From NCBI GenBank assembly GCA_011009095.1, contig VTPC01000819.1, positions 1 to 64,000 of the forward strand: 64,000 bases of DNA. Reading direction: 5' to 3'. Positions 58,407 to 64,000 of the stretch are shown here, piece by piece. How positions within the stretch are numbered: the first letter of the stretch is position 1; each line of letters starts with the position of its first letter. The translations under genes were made by a program, and so were the position numbers. Below the pieces are notes generated by a model, which saw only the letters and a list, made by a program, of their open reading frames with translations, ran no database searches and was not told the DNA's origin. This DNA comes from Ignelater luminosus. Its lineage: Eukaryota; Arthropoda; Insecta; Coleoptera; Elateridae.

Positions 58407-59699
58407 CGAGGGGAGGGTGAAAATTTTCCAACTGACTAGAGTAGGTTATTAAATGTTCCCCTCCAAAACAAAATCGACGCGTCTCAGCGACTTTTGATAA
58501 TTTTACTAATTAAAGAGTTATTCAAGGTGAGAAGTTTTAAAATGATCACCCTGTAGAGTATTTGTGAAATGGCTCTAAGTTAGTGGCCCATTTTTCCATT
58601 TCTCTGCAAACAAAAGTCAAAATAACAAAGTTTTCTCTAAAAGGTACTTTATATAATATATAAGATCTCTCAATAATCTGTAAACGGAGGATATCATAGT
58701 TATTTGTTGTAATGTTGTAATTACAGAACGATTACTTCTAAAATAATTCTGAGTGCAAATCTTTTCTTTTTGTTTTTAATAGGACACTATTTCAAAAGTA
58801 GTATTAATAAAGAAAAAATCTACCTTTGCAAAAGTAAATTTTGGTTGTTGTTTAAAAACCTTTACTGAAATTTCGAATATTTTTGTTTAATTTATAATTT
58901 TGAAAATAATAAACGTATTCTTTCTAGATATTTCTTAATCGAAGGATTATTCGTAGAATTTATTCAATAATTTTATTTTCAAATATAGAGAAGTAAAAAT
59001 GCATTTCACGTCGAGTTATACGGCTCCGCTTCACAGAACTATGTAAGTGTATTTTTCAGATTAGAGAACGTGATGTTCCTAAAGACACAGGAACAAACGT
59101 AATAAATAGTGACTAGTCTGTATAAAATAAAATTGTGTGAAATTTGGTGAAAAGGTTTACTCCTTCATCTCGTCCTTGGGGCAATCGGTAGAGACTCATG
59201 GTTAGCTGTTGTGGAAACACGGTGACCCACGGATCGAAAAGCTAAAACAGACTTGCTAGGAAACTTACCACATAATAAAACAATTACTGGCTAAACCAAT
59301 GGATCTATTATATACAACCAAAGCTATGTACAAAGAAGCAAGCGGATCAGGTTGATCAATTTAACGACGAAATCGGGTTATATGCTTTACAAAGTCGGTG
59401 TGAGTCCCTCACAGGGGTAAATGGCACTTGGAGGGGAGGCATGTCCAGGAATCTTCCGAGCAAGATGGCCGTCCTTATATGATGCAATCCAGCTAGGCCG
59501 GTCTGATGCTAACCATAATGACAAACCCGCACAACGGACAGCACCCATGCCGGTATAGAGCATCTTACGCTCGACAGACAGCATCGGTAGTCAAACAAGC
59601 AAGGGTACAGAATTTAAATAGTGCCAGCTAGCAGCAACAGACCTGCTTGACAGACAGCGACGACAGCGGTATAACTTTACGGACAGCAGCGACAAGTAA
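58407..59699. other. Unassigned stretch
   Basis: 58,407-58,557 is probably the outer part of the foldback element. A 31-base segment ACTTGCTAGGAAACTTACCC (58,084-58,114) recurs at 59,251-59,281 with one mismatch, suggesting related fragments on either side of an insertion. 59,160-59,690 is less AT-biased and may be the 5' region of the retroelement relic that follows. No tRNA could be folded convincingly from the GGGGCAATCGGTAGAG segment at 59,177. Confidence 0.4.
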
Positions 59700-61640
59700 G
59701 AATAAACAAAACGAAACAGTCAGGATAAGGGCATTTTAAAACCAAATAAAAATTAAACAACAGGCAGGAAAAATTACTTTGTCACCTCTCGGAAGACAAA
59801 ATTAGTGTGTCCCCCGCTCAGATACAATCGTCAACTTTACGTCAGACAATAAAAGCTAAAAAGCTTACTAATAATGTCGACAAAAAAATAAACTCAAAGC
59901 AAAAAATACTGGAAAAGACTCTTATAGTGAAGATTACTACATGGGAAAAAGACGAAAAAAAGAGAAGAAGAGAGCTTTTCTCAAAAAACAAAAAAAATAA
60001 GAACATTAGACAAAACAAAAATAAAGACAGAACAGAACATAACGATGCGCTAAAGAAAACGACGAAGGAAATAGTTTAAGATAACAAGAAAACATTGAAG
60101 GAAATGAGAGAAATAAAAGGGGTGATAGTTGATAACATTGTAAAAGAGATCAAAGGTATCATAAACGAAAACAGTTAACCTAAGAATATGAAATCTTTAA
60201 GACAAAAACAGAAGAAATAGACCAAAAAATGGAAAACATAGAAATCACCTTGGAACAATACCAAAAAGAGTAAACAAAAAAGTCGTACATACTAAAGAAA
60301 ATAAAAACAATCTTAACAGTAGCAGAAGAGACATGTTAAATACCAATCATTACAAAGAAAGAAGTAAACGGAACACACTGGCAAAACGAGGCAATAAAGG
60401 AAGCAGCTAAAGAGAAAAAAGAAAAATTGTGAAAATATATAAATACAAAAGGCAATGAAAATTATAATGAATACAAAAAAGAATTGTTAAGGAAAACAAC
60501 AGAAAAACATGAACAGATTTTGAAGGGAAAATAACAAGGACATACAAGGATAATCAGAAATTATTCTTCCAAGTAATCAGATAAACAATAAAAGATAAAT
60601 GATAAGCCAATGGCAGAGGAAGATAAAATAAAGGAGTTAGAAGCAAGAAATTGATAAATTAAAAACGAGAAAAAACAGGCAAGAGCAGAATTTGACAAAA
60701 CGCTATACCTCGGAAGAGCTAAGAAATATATTCTGTTCAACAAGGTAATAAAAAGAGACACCTTACGTCTTCACTATATTTCCGAGTGTCGAAATTACGG
60801 AGGAGAATCATCTTACTAAGGAGCAAAGAAATTTGCTAATATAGTAAAAACACACTGAGAGCACGAAACTATAGAAAAAGATAAAGAAAAATCGATATGG
60901 GTTCAGGAAAAATAAAGGAGTGCAGAATACTATTTTTATTCTGATACAAATAAGCAAGAAAATTATAGAAAAAGCAAGTATCGCACAGGTATACTTTTTA
61001 TCAGCGTTCGACAAAGTTAACAAAAAGTATATATGGAAAATTCTATAGAAAAGAAAAATACCAGAAAACTTAGTAAAAAAATGTTTAGAACTCAAACATA
61101 AAAATGACGTCCAGTAATTACACAAGACGGAAAACAAGATGAAAATTTAAAAAAGGAATAGGAACAGTAGGGAAGAAAATAATCCTAACGGAAGTTGAAA
61201 TACCAAAAAAAACCAAAGTGCATGTTTACAAAAACAATAGCTATCTCGGTAGTAACTTACAGTTTGGTAACATGGACAACCTTGGAAAGATAACGCGGCA
61301 AGATAAATAGCACAAAAATGAGGTATTTCAGAAAGAAATAAGGAAAGACAGTCGTGGCAAGAGTATGTAATAATGACATTAGACAGATTTTAAAGAGATA
61401 ACAATAGAATAGAACAAGGTAAGCTAAAATGGTATAGGGATGTTTAGAAAATAGAGGAAGAAAGAGCTAAAGAAAAGTATATAAGGCAAAAACAACTAAC
61501 AAAACGCAAAGAAAAATACAAAGGAAAACATGAACGGAAGATAAACGAAGCATTGGAAGAGAAATTAAATGGGGCTAGGCAAAACGACTAACACAAGACA
61601 AGAGAAAACAAAAAGAATTATGGGAAAAAACCTAAGAAAA
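59700..61640 (+). pseudogene. A-rich, heavily decayed endonuclease/reverse-transcriptase-type retroelement relic
   Basis: Nearly 2 kb with a very strong excess of A on the plus strand. The first part gives a Lys/Asn-rich frame (59,807-60,079, 90 codons, no ATG start). The relic becomes recognisable at about 60,995-61,090: SAFDKVNKKYIWKIL, then KRKIPENLVKKCLELKHKND, which matches the polymerase A-box region AFDxVxRxxIWxxLxxRGIPExLI. Near the end, NNRIEQGKLKWYRDV, KIEEERAKEKY and KINEALEEKLNGARQN match the common C-terminus of endonuclease-reverse-transcriptase elements in which RIEQxKLKWYGHVxRMEEER precedes a KRxRGRPRK block and EALEERGL. Catalytic YADD is not identifiable. Stops are numerous; dead. 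Confidence 0.6.
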
Positions 61641-64000
61641 AATCAGCCATACCTTGAAATTAAGTAAAAATGCATTGTTCTTGAACTTGTTTGAAACACA
61701 AAAGTTTTTGTAGAAAAGAAATTTTATCTCATACTTTTTTATTTCTTTAAACTGCACTACCAGGCTACCGGCAGCTATAGTCCCATGACTGCGTGAGACT
61801 TAGAAGCCCGAAATTATTCATTCCTGTGTTCCATTTCACTAGTACTTTGCGTAGCTAATAAGCATAGATTGTTTAACAAACACCGCATTGACACAGGGCC
61901 AGAAATTCTACTGTTTTGGATTTGTATCTTCTTAAACTGTAGAAACCTAATTTGGAGTACGAACCACTCACAGTCTTGGGATTTAGATATAAATTTGTAA
62001 ACGTTTTAAGCCATCTTCATTATAAAAAAATAGATTTTTGCAAGATAATTTTTCGTTGATCTGTTGTTACCAATATAAACATTGCAGGCAGTTTTAAAAA
62101 TTTATTCGTTAAGATTGACTATCACGTGCAAAAGTTTGAGCTAATCGTTTTTTGTAACTAAGTAGTAAGCTCTTTTCTCGTACTGATATAGTCTAGACAA
62201 TTCATCTTATAGAATACAAAATTCCAGTTTCTATCAGTATGTGCTTGATAATCTCCGTTAATACTAATAAGATAAACTGTACTCCTATCATAAAAAACAT
62301 TTGACTAACATATCTGAAAAGCCTTTCTGTGGCATTTCTTTTATGTAGTGATAAAGATATAAAAATACAAAACGAGAAATTCAGTAAAGTGGAATTAATG
62401 TCATGTTTGTAAATAGTACGGTGCTTTGTATAAAAAATGGAATTCCTTTCCATAAAAAGTATTTCCTCGATAAAGCCTCTCTATTTATTATACGCATATG
62501 AAATTGAAACACAAAAATATAAATTTTACGAATTCTAAATTTACCTTTCCTAACGCAATTTTGCACATTAGCCGTGTGCTATTTGTATTCTACCTTCTTT
62601 TTATTTTATTTTGTTCTTTTTACTACGTAGAATTGAAAGGAAATCCTGCAATTGTATAAAAAATAAATCACTTTTTCTGCACGTAAAATCCAAACAATGG
62701 TAGAAGTATGTAAAGCGCAGAAAATGTTTACAAAAAAAGCAGTCCAAAAATAGGTAGTATCCTCAACTCACTTCCTGTTCCAATCAGCCTTCACCACCTT
62801 CCTGGAGCGACGTATTTTTATCCGTTCTAATAGAATCGCTTTGATCCTTCTGACCTATTTCTCGTAAAACGTTATTTTACGTCGTCGTCGAATAAAAAAT
62901 ACTCCCTTTCACGTCAATTCTATCAATTAGGAAATCTGACATTTCCTTAAGCTGACAATTGACTAATTTTTAAATTAAAACTTTCTTTTCTTTGTATAAT
63001 TTTAATTTAAAACCAACTAATTTGAATATAAAAAAGATTTTTTTTAATAATTCAAAATAACTTTTCAGAATTATGATAAATGATATAGAGACGGTGAAAG
63101 TATATGTAATCTTGTAGAAAAGAATTTTGAATTCAGCAAATTCAAAGCATTTGATCTTTGAGGTTATTTATTTTCTGTAGATTGCGTACTTACTGTGCCC
63201 AAAATACTTATTCGATTACAAAGTGCAAAATCAAATAAAAGGAGTAACTAGGGTATAAATTAGATCTTTGATTGTTATCATAAATTTTGTCAGAGAATTG
63301 GCGCAATACCTTGCATGTCTGTTATTTTGATTTCCAATAAGCTCGTCTTTTTGTGTTTTACACAAAGTTAGACAAACAGAATAGCAGATAAGCAGATGCA
63401 GTTAGATATAATATCACTACATTAAGAAGATCTCAATTCGATCTTTTTTCTTTGTTTTGACATTTTTTTTATCAAAGTAGTTTAAAATAAGTCAACTATT
63501 GTAAAAACATGCTAATTGAAAGTCTAGCAGTCTCAGATTAATTACAGTGAAATATAAAATGAGGTAAGTAAAGGGATGGGGGCTTCTACTGCATTAAATT
63601 GATCAGCTAGACACTTCATTCTGTGCCAGAAATACAGTACACGTAAGTCGAGTAATAAATCATTCAGCTTAATTACTGCCTAAACCTAAATTATCAATTC
63701 AAAACACAAAAAAGAAGGACAAAACAGTTTCAGTACAAAATCTATTCGAATTCCAAAAATTCTCAACATATTTTAAAAAGATAAGAATGAAGATACGTTA
63801 CGTAATTTAACGTTTATATACAGTATACAACAGTAACCATCATCCGATTAATTATGATTTCATTATCTTAAGATGTTAGGACTAAACTGAGGAAGTAGAT
63901 TACAGCTATCGATTGACTCAAAGCCTAAAAAACTCTAGTAAGCTTTTTGCCCGATAATTTTCAAATTAGCAGTTGCATATTTAATCAAATATTAAGAAAA
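61641..64000. other. AT-rich noncoding stretch with one possible exon
   Basis: No gene recognised with confidence. At 62,772-62,861 on the minus strand a charged 28-codon frame (ending RRSRKVVKADWNR) precedes a consensus donor GGAA|GTGAGT (intron from 62,771) with a weak acceptor AGAAATAG; its GC content is above the local level. The remainder to 64,000 holds nothing I can identify. Confidence 0.35.

Noticed and set aside
59170..59250. tRNA or tRNA-derived SINE (GGGGCAATCGGTAGAG resembles a D-arm)
   Set aside because: No matching B box (GGTTCGANTCC) and no cloverleaf with proper acceptor stem could be formed.
1..64000. CRISPR array, prokaryotic operons, phage or plasmid origin
   Set aside because: No regularly spaced short repeats with unique spacers; composition, introns and element types are eukaryotic.

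Overview
The window is AT-rich (roughly two thirds A+T by eye), has almost no long open frames, uses GT-AG introns, and is crowded with transposable elements typical of arthropods: CR1/Jockey-, R1- and Penelope-like retroelements, mariner/Tc1, hAT, Harbinger and Ginger DNA transposons, and foldback MITEs. It is best read as intronic or intergenic DNA of an insect or other arthropod. I cannot name the species, and no complete host gene is visible. Nothing resembles bacterial operons, a plasmid or a phage.

Layout. Positions 1-13.4 kb are mostly featureless AT-rich DNA, with one copy of a dispersed ~250 bp repeat (7.3 kb) and a candidate minus-strand exon (8.85-8.95 kb). A nearly full-length CR1/Jockey-like non-LTR retrotransposon fills 13.5-17.8 kb: ORF1 with a SAP-like N-terminus, coiled coil and SGNH-esterase-like domain, an ATGA junction, then ORF2 with endonuclease and reverse transcriptase. 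A Penelope-like relic (20.4-21.5 kb) and an unexplained GC-rich island (21.7-22.8 kb) follow. At 26.0-29.2 kb is a decayed transposase-like gene split by a 1.25 kb inverted-repeat element that sits on a TA dinucleotide; removing it reconnects the frame. A mariner-family transposase (31.1-32.1 kb), a foldback element (32.4 kb), two reverse-transcriptase relics (34.3-35.7 kb) and a terminal-inverted-repeat element holding a 79-bp minisatellite (36.45-37.3 kb) come next.

From 37.8 to 43.2 kb lie a Tc1/mariner-like pseudogene and a Ginger/KRBA2-like transposon with ~170 bp terminal repeats, a frame-preserving intron and a nested 197-bp hairpin MITE, flanked by two more copies of the ~250 bp repeat. 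The best evidence for a host gene is an 86-bp minus-strand exon at 45,936-46,021. A hAT transposon with a perfect 8-bp target duplication occupies 46.75-49.21 kb. A Jockey-type retrotransposon 3' end (51.2-51.5 kb, minus), a Harbinger (HARBI1-like) transposase (52.1-53.16 kb, minus), the fourth copy of the ~250 bp repeat joined to a 290-bp hairpin (57.8-58.4 kb), and a very A-rich reverse-transcriptase relic (59.7-61.6 kb) complete the window.

How it fits together. The elements are independent insertions, several nested, probably inside large introns of one or more minus-strand host genes. All autonomous elements carry disabling mutations, but the hAT, Ginger and CR1-like copies keep clear boundaries or domains and look youngest. 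The most unusual observations are the ~250 bp repeat family whose 5' hairpin shows a compensatory base change, the SAP+SGNH ORF1, and the intron-containing Ginger element.
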